Below, piece after piece: positions 24,591 through 32,646 of a stretch of 64,000 nt of DNA. The translations under genes and the position numbers were made by a program. A model generated the notes under the pieces. That model ran no database searches. It was given only the letters and a program-made list of their open reading frames with translations, and was not told the origin of the DNA. How positions within the stretch are numbered: the first letter of the stretch is position 1; every line of letters starts with the position of its first letter. Source of the stretch: Vibrio tubiashii ATCC 19109 (GTDB lineage: Bacteria > Pseudomonadota > Gammaproteobacteria > Enterobacterales > Vibrionaceae); the NCBI RefSeq assembly GCF_000772105.1, contig NZ_CP009355.1:248001-312000 (forward strand), written 5' to 3'.

Positions 24591-26108
24591 CTAGAGTTGT
24601 TCTTCAATTGGCAGCAACCCTGAAACCCAAGCGCCCATTTTTCGCCAAATACTGGCGTCTGGTTCAGAGGTTAACAGTTCCCCAGAAGAGAGGTCTTTCC
24701 ACGCAACGTCACCGTCTTGAATGACTATTTGATAGGCATTTTTCTCTAAGCTTTTTGGCAGCTCTTCGAGAGATTCTTCTACAAAGCGCTTTTGTTCTAT
24801 GACCACTGCCATTTCTGTGTTGAGGTATGCAGAGCGAGGATCCCAGTTCATAGAGCCGACAAATAGAGTGCTGCCATCGATGAATATCATTTTGGCGTGC
24901 AAACTTGAACGACTGCTGCCTGTTACACTCCATTTACTTGCTAGATCTGCATTGGCTTTGGTTTCCCATAGTTCTACCCCACCTTTGACGAGCGCTTCAC
25001 GGTATTTTGCATACCAGCCATGAACGGCAAACACATCGTTTGAGGCGAGACTGTTAGTCACAACGGTAACGTCTATTCCTCGTTGAGCCGCTTCTACCAA
25101 AGCGGTTGTTCCAGATTCGGTAGGAACGAAATAAGGAGAAATCAGTATAATTGAGGAATCAATATCTGCTAGCAGTTCACTTAAATTATCAACCAGTTGG
25201 CTCTGCTGTGTGGCGACTTTGTCAGGTAAGTCATACCAAACAACACCTTCTCCCCAATACATATCTAAATCACCTGCGACGAGCTGCTCGTAGAGGTCTA
25301 ATTCAGTAAAGTCGTATTGTCCTTCTGAGAACTTTTCGCCGAGCTTTCTTTCCGCGACTTCTTGTTCAATAGCGCTCTCATTTGGGCGTTGTGCATTTTC
25401 AACGATCCACTCCATTGGAATGGCGTAAAGGCTGTTCCAATAGAGGTCAAACTGCTCGGCGGTTTGTTCAACGGCTTTACCATATAAAAGCACATCAAAG
25501 TCACCAAACTCGACATTAGACTCAAATGAAAAGTACTCATTGCCTATGTTGCGTCCACCTACGATAGAAGCAACGCTGTCAGCGGTGAAAGACTTATTGT
25601 GCATGCGCCGATTTAGTCTTTGGAAGTCACTTGCCATCGCTATTATTCGGGCACTTCGATAGTGGTGAGGGTTAAACAGGCGAATCTCTATGTTTGGGTG
25701 GGCATTGAGTGCAGCCAGTTTATCATCACCTCTATCCTGCATATCATCGAGGAGCAAGCGAACCCTAACCCCACGCTCCGCTGCCTCGTAGAGTCGCCAA
25801 GTCAGCAGTTGGCTTGTCTCGTCATTACGATAGATGTAGTACTGTAAATCAAGCGAGCTTTGTGCCGATTCAATCAAGGCTAGGCGGGCTAGAAGAGCGT
25901 CTTCTCCTTGATCTAAGGGCAAAAATCCAGTCAGGGAAGGATCGGGGTGCTTATCAAACTCAAAGTATTTGGCGAGTGGGCTACTCTGTTGATAACCCAA
26001 ATGAGTGGAGGTGGCTTTTTCAGGCAGCGTGCTTGGATCCACCGACGCACAGCCAACCAACCAAGTGAAACACAATAGTGTAAGCATGCGCCAAATGAGA
26101 GTGAACAA
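24591..26108 (-). CDS. Phospholipase D-family lipoprotein (cardiolipin synthase C-like)
   Basis: A 505-residue predicted lipoprotein (lipobox LVGC, Cys20) with two HKD motifs: His170-Lys172-Asp177 in HNKSFTAD, and His404-Lys406-Asp411 in HAKMIFID followed by GSMNWD. Size and layout match ClsC/YmdC-type cardiolipin synthases, though a phospholipase D role is possible. Both active-site halves are intact. The start appears to be TTG; an ATG seven codons later lacks a ribosome binding site and would shorten the signal segment. It stands alone with its own terminator. Confidence 0.82.
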   Translation of the reverse strand: MFTLIWRMLTLLCFTWLVGCASVDPSTLPEKATSTHLGYQQSSPLAKYFEFDKHPDPSLTGFLPLDQGEDALLARLALIESAQSSLDLQYYIYRNDETSQLLTWRLYEAAERGVRVRLLLDDMQDRGDDKLAALNAHPNIEIRLFNPHHYRSARIIAMASDFQRLNRRMHNKSFTADSVASIVGGRNIGNEYFSFESNVEFGDFDVLLYGKAVEQTAEQFDLYWNSLYAIPMEWIVENAQRPNESAIEQEVAERKLGEKFSEGQYDFTELDLYEQLVAGDLDMYWGEGVVWYDLPDKVATQQSQLVDNLSELLADIDSSIILISPYFVPTESGTTALVEAAQRGIDVTVVTNSLASNDVFAVHGWYAKYREALVKGGVELWETKANADLASKWSVTGSSRSSLHAKMIFIDGSTLFVGSMNWDPRSAYLNTEMAVVIEQKRFVEESLEELPKSLEKNAYQIVIQDGDVAWKDLSSGELLTSEPDASIWRKMGAWVSGLLPIEEQL

Positions 26109-26264
26109 GCCTAGCCCCTTATAAGTGAGAAACAGTTAATAGACTGATTATAATATCATTTAGCGTTGTCACCACTAATCCAACCAATTACGTGTATTGG
26201 TTTTAAGAGTTCATTGCTTTATGTTAGACGCATAACACAACAAATAACGATAAAAATCTCAACT

Positions 26265-26885
26265 ATGAATACCGCTTTGCTGGGAATGTTTATTCCGACT
26301 TTTTTCTTTGTCTCAATTACGCCGGGGATGTGCATGACGTTAGCGCTGACCTTAGGCATGAGTATTGGCTATCGCCGAGCGCTGTGGATGATGGCAGGGG
26401 AGTTAGTTGGTGTCGGTCTAGTGGCTGTCGCTGCTGTCCTCGGTATTGCTGCTGTGATGCTCAATTATCCGTGGTTATTTGTAGCACTGAAGCTCATTGG
26501 GGGCAGTTACCTGTTTTATCTAGGCATTCAGATGTGGCGCTCAAAAGGTAAGCTTGCTATTAACCTAGATGAACAAGCTCCGCAACCTTCAAGTGATTGG
26601 GATTTGGTGGTGCAAGGCTTTGTCACTGCGATCGCTAACCCTAAAGGCTGGGCGTTTATGATCTCTTTGCTTCCTCCGTTTATCGACCAGAGTGCTGACT
26701 TAGCCCCTCAGTTGATTGTATTGGTCTCGATAATCTTGGTATTCGAGTTTATCTGTATGACTTTGTACGCAACGGGCGGGAAAGGGCTGAAACGTCTACT
26801 TGGGCAATCGCAAAACGTTCGGTTGCTGAATCGTATTGCTGGCACGCTTATGATGGGTGTCGGTGTTTGGCTGTTTATGAGTTAG
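26265..26885 (+). CDS. LysE/RhtB-family amino acid exporter
   Basis: About 206 residues from the ATG at 26265, the usual RhtB length; an upstream in-frame ATG would add a 33-residue polar tail untypical of the family. The N terminus ([20 protein letters not shown]) and [15 protein letters not shown] match the LysE signature, with six hydrophobic helices. It should export an amino acid or homoserine-lactone-like compound; the substrate is unknown. It precedes ybjQ by 25 bp. Confidence 0.85.
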   Translation: MNTALLGMFIPTFFFVSITPGMCMTLALTLGMSIGYRRALWMMAGELVGVGLVAVAAVLGIAAVMLNYPWLFVALKLIGGSYLFYLGIQMWRSKGKLAINLDEQAPQPSSDWDLVVQGFVTAIANPKGWAFMISLLPPFIDQSADLAPQLIVLVSIILVFEFICMTLYATGGKGLKRLLGQSQNVRLLNRIAGTLMMGVGVWLFMS

Positions 26886-26910
26886 TTATGATAAATATAA
26901 GGAGAACTCT

Positions 26911-27231
26911 ATGATTAAAACTACTACTTCAGTTGTTGAAGGTCGTCCGGTCCAAGACTATTTGGGTGTTGTTGTTGGCGAGGCAATATTAGGAGCCAAT
27001 ATCTTCAAAGACATGTTTGGCGCAATTCGCGATGTGGTTGGCGGTCGTTCAGGTGCCTATGAGCGAGAGATGGGACGCGCGCGTGAAATCGCCTTCCAAG
27101 AGATGGAGTCCAGAGCTCGTGAGTTGGGTGCAGATGGTATTGTCGGTATTGATATCGACTACGAAGTGATAGGTAGCGGCGGTAGCATGATGATGGTGAG
27201 TGTTAGCGGAACGGCGGTTAAGTTTAAATAA
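26911..27231 (+). CDS. ybjQ: YbjQ-family (UPF0145) protein
   Basis: A 106-residue protein matching YbjQ throughout, with [22 protein letters not shown] and the terminal SGTAVKF. YbjQ forms a small pentameric beta-rich fold, once called a heavy-metal-binding domain; its role is not known. It has AAGGAG before the ATG and may share a transcript with the upstream exporter. Two overlapping hairpins follow the stop codon. Confidence 0.85.
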   Translation: MIKTTTSVVEGRPVQDYLGVVVGEAILGANIFKDMFGAIRDVVGGRSGAYEREMGRAREIAFQEMESRARELGADGIVGIDIDYEVIGSGGSMMMVSVSGTAVKFK

Positions 27232-27283
27232 CGCTATTAAGTCCCTAGTAATTACGGTCTAATAGCGTCAATAGACCGTTTTT
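27231..27283 (+). terminator. Terminator with an overlapping alternative hairpin
   Basis: ACGGTCTA (27254-27261) and TAGACCGT (27272-27279) plus a T run form a terminator. An alternative 9-bp pair, ACGCTATTA (27231-27239) with TAATAGCGT (27260-27268), overlaps both the ybjQ stop codon and the terminator's left arm. The two cannot form together. Confidence 0.7.
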
Positions 27284-27297
27284 AGGAATAATGAAGA

Positions 27298-27753
27298 ATG
27301 AAAATTTGGGTAGATGCGGACGCTTGTCCTGTCGTTGTACGAGACATCTTGTTTCGCGCTTCTGAGCGTACTGGGGTTGAAGTTACTTTGGTAGCTAACC
27401 AGTTTATTCGCACTCCAGCCTCTCCAAAGGTAACCATGCTGCAAGTTCAAGCCGGATTTGATGTGGCTGATAACGAGATAGTTAAACGCTGCCAAACGGG
27501 TGACTTAGTGATCACCAGTGATATTCCGCTTGCGGACGAAATCATCACCAAAGGCGGCCATGCACTGAGTTCGCGCGGTGAGTTGTTTACCAAAGAGAAC
27601 ATCAAATCACGTTTGAATATTCGTGATTTTATGGAGACCATGCGTAGCAGCGGTATCCAAACAGGAGGGCCTGCGCCATTAAGTCAGGCTGATCGCCAGC
27701 AGTTTGCGAACCATCTTGATAAGTGGTTGGTGCAATGGCAGCGAGCTCAATAG
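27298..27753 (+). CDS. yaiI: YaiI/YqxD-family (UPF0178, DUF188) protein
   Basis: A 151-residue protein starting [18 protein letters not shown], the hallmark of the YaiI/YqxD family, with [10 protein letters not shown] and [10 protein letters not shown] further on. The fold is PIN-like and the conserved Asp residues could bind metal, but no activity has been assigned with confidence. It is followed by a LysR regulator after 12 bp, probably co-transcribed. Confidence 0.88.
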   Translation: MKIWVDADACPVVVRDILFRASERTGVEVTLVANQFIRTPASPKVTMLQVQAGFDVADNEIVKRCQTGDLVITSDIPLADEIITKGGHALSSRGELFTKENIKSRLNIRDFMETMRSSGIQTGGPAPLSQADRQQFANHLDKWLVQWQRAQ

Positions 27754-27765
27754 TAAGGTTGTAAT

Positions 27766-28722
27766 ATGGCGTTAGTGAATCAACTCTCTCTGTTTATCGA
27801 TGTCGTCCAGCAAGGCTCATTTACCAAGGCAGCCGCTCTGCATGATATGGACAACTCTTCTCTCTCAAAGCAGATAAAAAAACTAGAGTCTGATTTAGGC
27901 GTTCAGCTTCTTAACCGTTCGACGCGCTCATTTTCACTAACGCCAGCAGGAGAAGAGATTCTCGAACAAGCTCATAACCTTGTGGGTACTTTGACGCACG
28001 TTCAATCAATTGCTGACTCTTATCATGCTCAGCCTAAAGGGCGAATTAGAGTGACTGCCCCGTACCATGTGGGTCAAAACTACCTTCGCCCTGTGATCAG
28101 TCAGTTTATGCAGGCGTATCCAGATGTTGAGATTGAACTGCTATTGGATGATAAACGTTCGGATATAATTTCTGACCACTTTGACGTGGCGTTTCGTTTA
28201 GGGCGCTTAGATGATTCGAGCTTGATTGCGAAAAAGATTGCCGATATTAGGGCGGTGATCCTTGCTTCACACAGTTTTATCGAAAAGTATGGAGAGCCGT
28301 TAACCCCTGAAGAGCTAGTAAAGCTTCCTTCTGTGGTGTACAGCAACCGCTCTTTGACTGTCGATACGATGAGGCTTAGCGAGCAACCCAACTCCAGTAA
28401 TATCGTTAACTACAAGATGAGAGGCAAGCTCAAAGTCAATGATGTCCCGACCTTGATTGCTTCGGTTCAAGATGGGCTTGGTTATGTGACGCTTTCTTCT
28501 TCCAATCTAAACTGCTCTATTGATGAGCTTGGGCTGAAGCCGCTTCTTACCGACTATACCTTGTGTAACAAAGGACTGGCTCTTTACGCTTTATACCCTC
28601 ACCGTAAGCAGACGGCACTGGTAAGAGAGTTTATTACGGCTGTTCAACAGTATATTGGGACTCCACCTATTTGGGAGCGGCATATTCCCAACTTTGAACA
28701 TTACTATCCTGCTAAATCATAG
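27766..28722 (+). CDS. LysR-family transcriptional regulator
   Basis: A 318-residue regulator with an N-terminal winged helix (FIDVVQQGSFTKAAALHDM, then SSLSKQIKKLE; about residues 8-65) and a C-terminal periplasmic-binding-type effector domain. It belongs to the CrgA/AaeR-like branch by general appearance. LysR targets are often divergent neighbours, but here the gene follows yaiI in the same direction. The EamA and D-cysteine desulfhydrase genes downstream are possible targets. Effector unknown. Confidence 0.88.
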   Translation: MALVNQLSLFIDVVQQGSFTKAAALHDMDNSSLSKQIKKLESDLGVQLLNRSTRSFSLTPAGEEILEQAHNLVGTLTHVQSIADSYHAQPKGRIRVTAPYHVGQNYLRPVISQFMQAYPDVEIELLLDDKRSDIISDHFDVAFRLGRLDDSSLIAKKIADIRAVILASHSFIEKYGEPLTPEELVKLPSVVYSNRSLTVDTMRLSEQPNSSNIVNYKMRGKLKVNDVPTLIASVQDGLGYVTLSSSNLNCSIDELGLKPLLTDYTLCNKGLALYALYPHRKQTALVREFITAVQQYIGTPPIWERHIPNFEHYYPAKS

Positions 28723-28780
28723 TGACTCACTCTTGAAGTACTATCTCGTATAGCGACCGTAAATGCATTAATTCTACTGG

Positions 28781-28803
28781 TAACCTTATTTTAACTAAGG
28801 TTA
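28781..28803. repeat. Short inverted repeat upstream of the EamA gene
   Basis: TAACCTTA (28781-28788) and TAAGGTTA (28796-28803) flank a 7-nt centre in the 270-bp gap after the LysR gene. There is no T tract, so it may be an operator rather than a terminator. Confidence 0.4.
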
Positions 28804-28992
28804 TCGTTAGCATTATTTATCAGAGATAAAAATTTTCTAAGATATCTTGCTATATTAGAAATATTTCACCTTTAATGGGTAAGGTTTGATGTAAAAGGAA
28901 AACATTTTCTCTTAGTGATTCATTAGACTACATGCCAAATTTTTCGTGCTTCAACGCACAGTTTTCATTTGCGTAGTTGATGAGTTATCACC

Positions 28993-29901
28993 ATGAATTC
29001 AAAGTCATTTACCTTTTTTCTGTTCCTATCGGTTTGTTTAATTTGGGGGACAACTTGGTTTGCGATGGAAGTCGCGCTGCATTCCATTCCACCCATGTTT
29101 GCCACTGCTCTACGCTTTTTGCTCGCAGTTCCACTGCTTATTGTCTTAACCAAAGCATTTAACCAACCGCTGCTTTTTCCTAAGGGTAAGCGTCGTTGGA
29201 TGCTGATTGTGTCGATTATGTATTTTGCAATCCCGTTCACCCTGATGATTTACGGCGAGCAGTACATTTCGTCGGGTCTTGCTTCGATTATCTTTGCCAA
29301 TATGCCGATTGCGGTGATGTTAACCTCTTCGCTATTTTTAGGTCTACGTTTGGAAAAGCACCAAATGTTCGGTTTAGTGTTAGCGGTGATCAGCCTATGC
29401 ATCATCCTATCTAATGAAATGGAGCTTGGAGGTGAAGATTACCTTATTGGCACCTTATCGCTGGGTATGGCTGTTGCGATCCATGCGTTTATGTATGTTT
29501 TTGCTCAAAAGCAGTGTCGTGATGTTCAGGTTCTGACCTATAACGCGATACCTTGTTCTATTGCTTCTCTATTTCTATTTGCTGTTTCGGCTGTCGGTGA
29601 AAACGTAGAGATTGACGCGTTCACATGGGACTCGATCTGGGCGGTTATCTACCTTGGCTTGATTGCCAGTGTTGGCGGTATCGTGGCTTACTTTAAACTG
29701 GGGCAGGTGTCGTCCCCATTTCATGCTTCAATCTGCTTTTTGATCTTCCCGATTGTCGCATTGTTTATTTCTTCTTATGTAAACGATGAAATGATCTCAG
29801 ATCAGTCAGTTGTTCTGATGTTACCTCTCCTTTTTGGTATCTTGTTGACTAAAGTTCCTAAGAAGTTTTTCAAGCGCGGCCAAGAAGCGACAAACGCTTA
29901 G
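28993..29901 (+). CDS. EamA/DMT-family transporter
   Basis: A 302-residue inner-membrane protein with ten predicted helices in two EamA repeats; SVCLIWGTTWFAMEVAL near the N terminus is typical. The family includes exporters of cysteine pathway metabolites and other amino acids. The D-cysteine desulfhydrase gene begins 58 bp downstream, so transport of a cysteine-related or D-amino-acid compound is a reasonable guess, unproven. The preceding 270-bp gap should hold the promoter. Confidence 0.85.
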   Translation: MNSKSFTFFLFLSVCLIWGTTWFAMEVALHSIPPMFATALRFLLAVPLLIVLTKAFNQPLLFPKGKRRWMLIVSIMYFAIPFTLMIYGEQYISSGLASIIFANMPIAVMLTSSLFLGLRLEKHQMFGLVLAVISLCIILSNEMELGGEDYLIGTLSLGMAVAIHAFMYVFAQKQCRDVQVLTYNAIPCSIASLFLFAVSAVGENVEIDAFTWDSIWAVIYLGLIASVGGIVAYFKLGQVSSPFHASICFLIFPIVALFISSYVNDEMISDQSVVLMLPLLFGILLTKVPKKFFKRGQEATNA

Positions 29902-29959
29902 TTTGTTTTGGGTCGGAATAGATCAAAGCGCCAACTTTTAAGATGGAGACAGTAAACGG

Positions 29960-30958
29960 ATGATCAAATTTGAAGATATCAAGCGCAGTCAAATTCTAAA
30001 CGGTGTGACACCTTTGGAGTTCGCCCCAAGGCTTTCCGCAGAATTGGGGTGCAATTTGTATATCAAACGTGATGATTGCACCGGATTGGCTGGTGGTGGA
30101 AACAAGGCCCGTAAACTTGAGTACCTTATTGCCGATGCGCTAGCACAAGGGGCGGATACTTTAGTAACCGTCGGTGGTTTCCAATCGAATCACGCCAGAC
30201 AAACTGCGGCAGCGGCTGCTAAGTTTGGTTTGGATTGTGAGTTAGTGTTGGAGGATGTCGCGGGTACACCAAAGACTGACTACTACAATAACGGCAACAT
30301 GTTGCTAGATCACCTACTGGGTGCTGAAATTCACTCCGTGCCTCAAGGTCAACAATGCGATGACTTTGTGGCTCAATTAATGAGTGAGCTTACCGATAGC
30401 GGGCGTAAACCTTACTTGATTCCAATGGGTGGCTCTAACGTCATTGGCAGCTATGGTTATGTTCGATGTGCCAACGAGTTGGTACAGCAGATTGCTGAAC
30501 AAGAAGTAAAAATCGACCAAATCGTTTTGGCTACGGGGAGTGCTGGCACACAAGCGGGTTTATTGGCAGGGTTGATTGCTGCCGATGTTGATATTCCGGT
30601 ACTTGGAGTAACGGTTAGCCGTTCTACTGAGGAGCAGCAGGACTTGGTGATGCAGCTTCTACGCCAAACGCTAACAAGCTTAGATTTAGACCCTAATCAA
30701 GTGAACGGAAAAGTGTTTGCCGATGGCAGTTATTTTGGCGACGGCTATGGCATTCCTACCAAAGCGATGGTGACAGCGGTTGAGCGCTGCGCTCGACTTG
30801 AGGGGCTGCTCATTGATCCTGTTTATACTGGGAAAGCAATGGCCGGTCTTATGGATCTTTGTGCTAAGGGAGAGATCAAGGCGGGCAGTAATGTTTTGTT
30901 CTTACATACCGGGGGCAGCCAAGGTTTATTTGCTTACCGCGAGACATTTGCTTATTAA
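29960..30958 (+). CDS. dcyD: D-cysteine desulfhydrase (ACC deaminase family)
   Basis: A 332-residue PLP enzyme. The Lys in GGGNKARKLEYL forms the Schiff base, and the substrate loop GGFQSNHARQTAAAAA and the PLP-phosphate loop ATGSAGTQAGLLAG are visible. DcyD converts D-cysteine to pyruvate, H2S and ammonia; the near relative ACC deaminase has the same layout, so the substrate is not certain. Length agrees with E. coli DcyD (about 328). The upstream transporter gene may supply or remove substrate. Confidence 0.82.
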   Translation: MIKFEDIKRSQILNGVTPLEFAPRLSAELGCNLYIKRDDCTGLAGGGNKARKLEYLIADALAQGADTLVTVGGFQSNHARQTAAAAAKFGLDCELVLEDVAGTPKTDYYNNGNMLLDHLLGAEIHSVPQGQQCDDFVAQLMSELTDSGRKPYLIPMGGSNVIGSYGYVRCANELVQQIAEQEVKIDQIVLATGSAGTQAGLLAGLIAADVDIPVLGVTVSRSTEEQQDLVMQLLRQTLTSLDLDPNQVNGKVFADGSYFGDGYGIPTKAMVTAVERCARLEGLLIDPVYTGKAMAGLMDLCAKGEIKAGSNVLFLHTGGSQGLFAYRETFAY

Positions 30959-30979
30959 GCACTCGCTTAAACAGAAAAC

Positions 30980-31019
30980 AATCGGTGTTTGATTAAGCCA
31001 AACACCGATTTTTGTTTTT
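30980..31019. terminator. Bidirectional intrinsic terminator
   Basis: AATCGGTGTTTG (30980-30991) and CAAACACCGATT (30999-31010) form a 12-bp stem with a 7-nt loop and TTTGTTTTT after it. It lies between the convergent dcyD and SDR genes. Confidence 0.9.
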
Positions 31020-31034
31020 AGTGAGCACTCTCGA

Positions 31035-31820
31035 TCAAGCCAAGCGTTCAATTGCCTCCACGACTTGTTGAACTTTCAAATCATCAAGCGCATCGACATG
31101 CGGCTCAGAGAAACGTTCGAGGTCGTTATCGAAATAGAGTCCATGCGCATTGGCAAACTCGGCTGAAAGGCTCGCTCTTACGAGTATATCGGCACCTAAG
31201 CTGAGGTCACCACCAGCAATGCCAAACGCGTCTTTTACCATCTTGCTTCCGAGTAATGATTTTGGGTTGACGGAAACAATTACAGGGCCAGTATCTTTAT
31301 GAGCTAAACCTAAGTGACGAGACCACATAGTGAGCGCGAGCTTACTCTGTGCGTAGGCGTCACCATCAGCAAGCGCTTTATTGCCAATAAGAGCCTCAAT
31401 GCTGACACTTCCTTGAGCGGCTGAAGATAAGTTTACTACTCGACCATCACTTGGTAGCAAAGGCAAAAGCGCTTTAGTGAGTTTATAAGGCGCTAGAGTA
31501 TTGACCATAAAGCGGATGTCTAAACCCTTGTCGGTACGTGGTTGTTGGGTAGAAAATACGCCCGCATTGTTAATCACGACATCGATGGTTTCAAAGTCGC
31601 TAACAAGTTGCTGGGAGAGCTTGTCTACGTCACTTAAGTCAGACAGGTCCGCCACATAACTAGAGACGTTGCCAAGTTGACTTAGTGTTTCTTCTACATG
31701 TTGCAGCTTGCTTGGATTACGGCCATGAATAAGAACGTGATGCCCTTGGCTAGTGAGCATTTTTGCAGTTTCAAAACCGATGCCATCTGTTGCGCCTGTT
31801 ACGAGAATAACCTTTTGCAT
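31035..31820 (-). CDS. Short-chain dehydrogenase/reductase
   Basis: An SDR protein of about 261 residues from the ATG at 31820 (an in-frame ATG at 31853 would add 11 residues without a better ribosome binding site). GATDGIGFETAK is the cofactor-binding motif, followed by NNAGV and the catalytic Ser (NLSSAAQG) and YAQSK. By appearance it belongs with the retinol-dehydrogenase/WW-domain-oxidoreductase-like SDRs. Substrate unknown. It is a single gene converging on dcyD. Confidence 0.82.
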   Translation of the reverse strand: MQKVILVTGATDGIGFETAKMLTSQGHHVLIHGRNPSKLQHVEETLSQLGNVSSYVADLSDLSDVDKLSQQLVSDFETIDVVINNAGVFSTQQPRTDKGLDIRFMVNTLAPYKLTKALLPLLPSDGRVVNLSSAAQGSVSIEALIGNKALADGDAYAQSKLALTMWSRHLGLAHKDTGPVIVSVNPKSLLGSKMVKDAFGIAGGDLSLGADILVRASLSAEFANAHGLYFDNDLERFSEPHVDALDDLKVQQVVEAIERLA

Positions 31821-32040
31821 TTTACTGAACCTGTCTGATGTCGATGTAGCCATTATGGGACAAATGACTCAAGACTACATTAATCGATTCTTCCGAAGAT
31901 TATGGGTTAAAGCTTCCATAATCAAAGTACACTTGAACGGGAAGTTTATTGCCAGTAAGTGCGAGAGCGCACATTTCACGTCAGTATTCGTTGCTATGGT
32001 TAAAAATTGAACAGTTAATTTCTACCATGGAGGAGTACAT

Positions 32041-32280
32041 ATGCTCGGTGAAGATCATTCTCTACTAAAAGAATTTCCTGAATATAAAGATGCGATTCTT
32101 GCGCTTGTCGAAACCAATGAGGACTTTGCGCAGATGATGAGAAACTACAACTCATTAGATAAAGAGATTCGAACCCTTGAGTTGCGAGATTCTCCAATTA
32201 GTGACGGAGAAATGCATCAAATGAAACATGACCGAGCCGAGATGAAAGATGCTCTCCATAGTTGGGCTAAATCCTTTTAG
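32041..32280 (+). CDS. YdcH-family (DUF465) small protein
   Basis: A 79-residue helical protein with HSLLKEFPEYKDAI and a C-terminal coiled-coil segment ending in the KxxRAEMKDAL pattern, characteristic of the YdcH/DUF465 family. Function is unknown. GGAGGAG at 32028-32034 gives a strong ribosome binding site and a terminator follows, so it is a monocistronic, probably abundant protein. Confidence 0.85.
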   Translation: MLGEDHSLLKEFPEYKDAILALVETNEDFAQMMRNYNSLDKEIRTLELRDSPISDGEMHQMKHDRAEMKDALHSWAKSF

Positions 32281-32314
32281 TCCAACACTTAGCAAAAAAT
32301 CTCAATTTTATACG

Positions 32315-32336
32315 AGCGCCTTTCTGGCGCTTTTTT
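32315..32336 (+). terminator. Intrinsic terminator of the ydcH-like gene
   Basis: AGCGCC (32315-32320), loop TTTCT, GGCGCT and a run of T. Confidence 0.88.
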
Positions 32337-32646
32337 ATTGATATTCATTAGGTTAAATCTCAGCCTTATCCCTGATTTTAGGCAGCATTATGCTTTTCTT
32401 ACACACGTAGCTTCTACCACTTTTAAAGCTTAGAAAGTCACTGCTACTAAATTAATGAATGAATAAGTATCCAAGCTTAAATAGTGATTCTGTGCGTCTT
32501 ATAAAATGAGACTCAAAAATTGAATATGAGTAATTTGTTTCATAGTTAAGATTTTCCCGTCTAGATTATTCAGTGATTTCGCAGTAAGTGAGATCCGGTG
32601 ACGGCAATGCCGTTTGTATAAAATATACATAGGTAGAAGAGCTAAG
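32337..32646. other. Control region of the first collagenase gene
   Basis: About 310 bp, AT-rich, without a gene. ACGGCAATGCCGT at 32599-32611 is a small palindrome 35 bp before the chosen start codon. A GAAGAG-type ribosome binding site lies at 32636. No clear promoter was picked. Confidence 0.4.
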
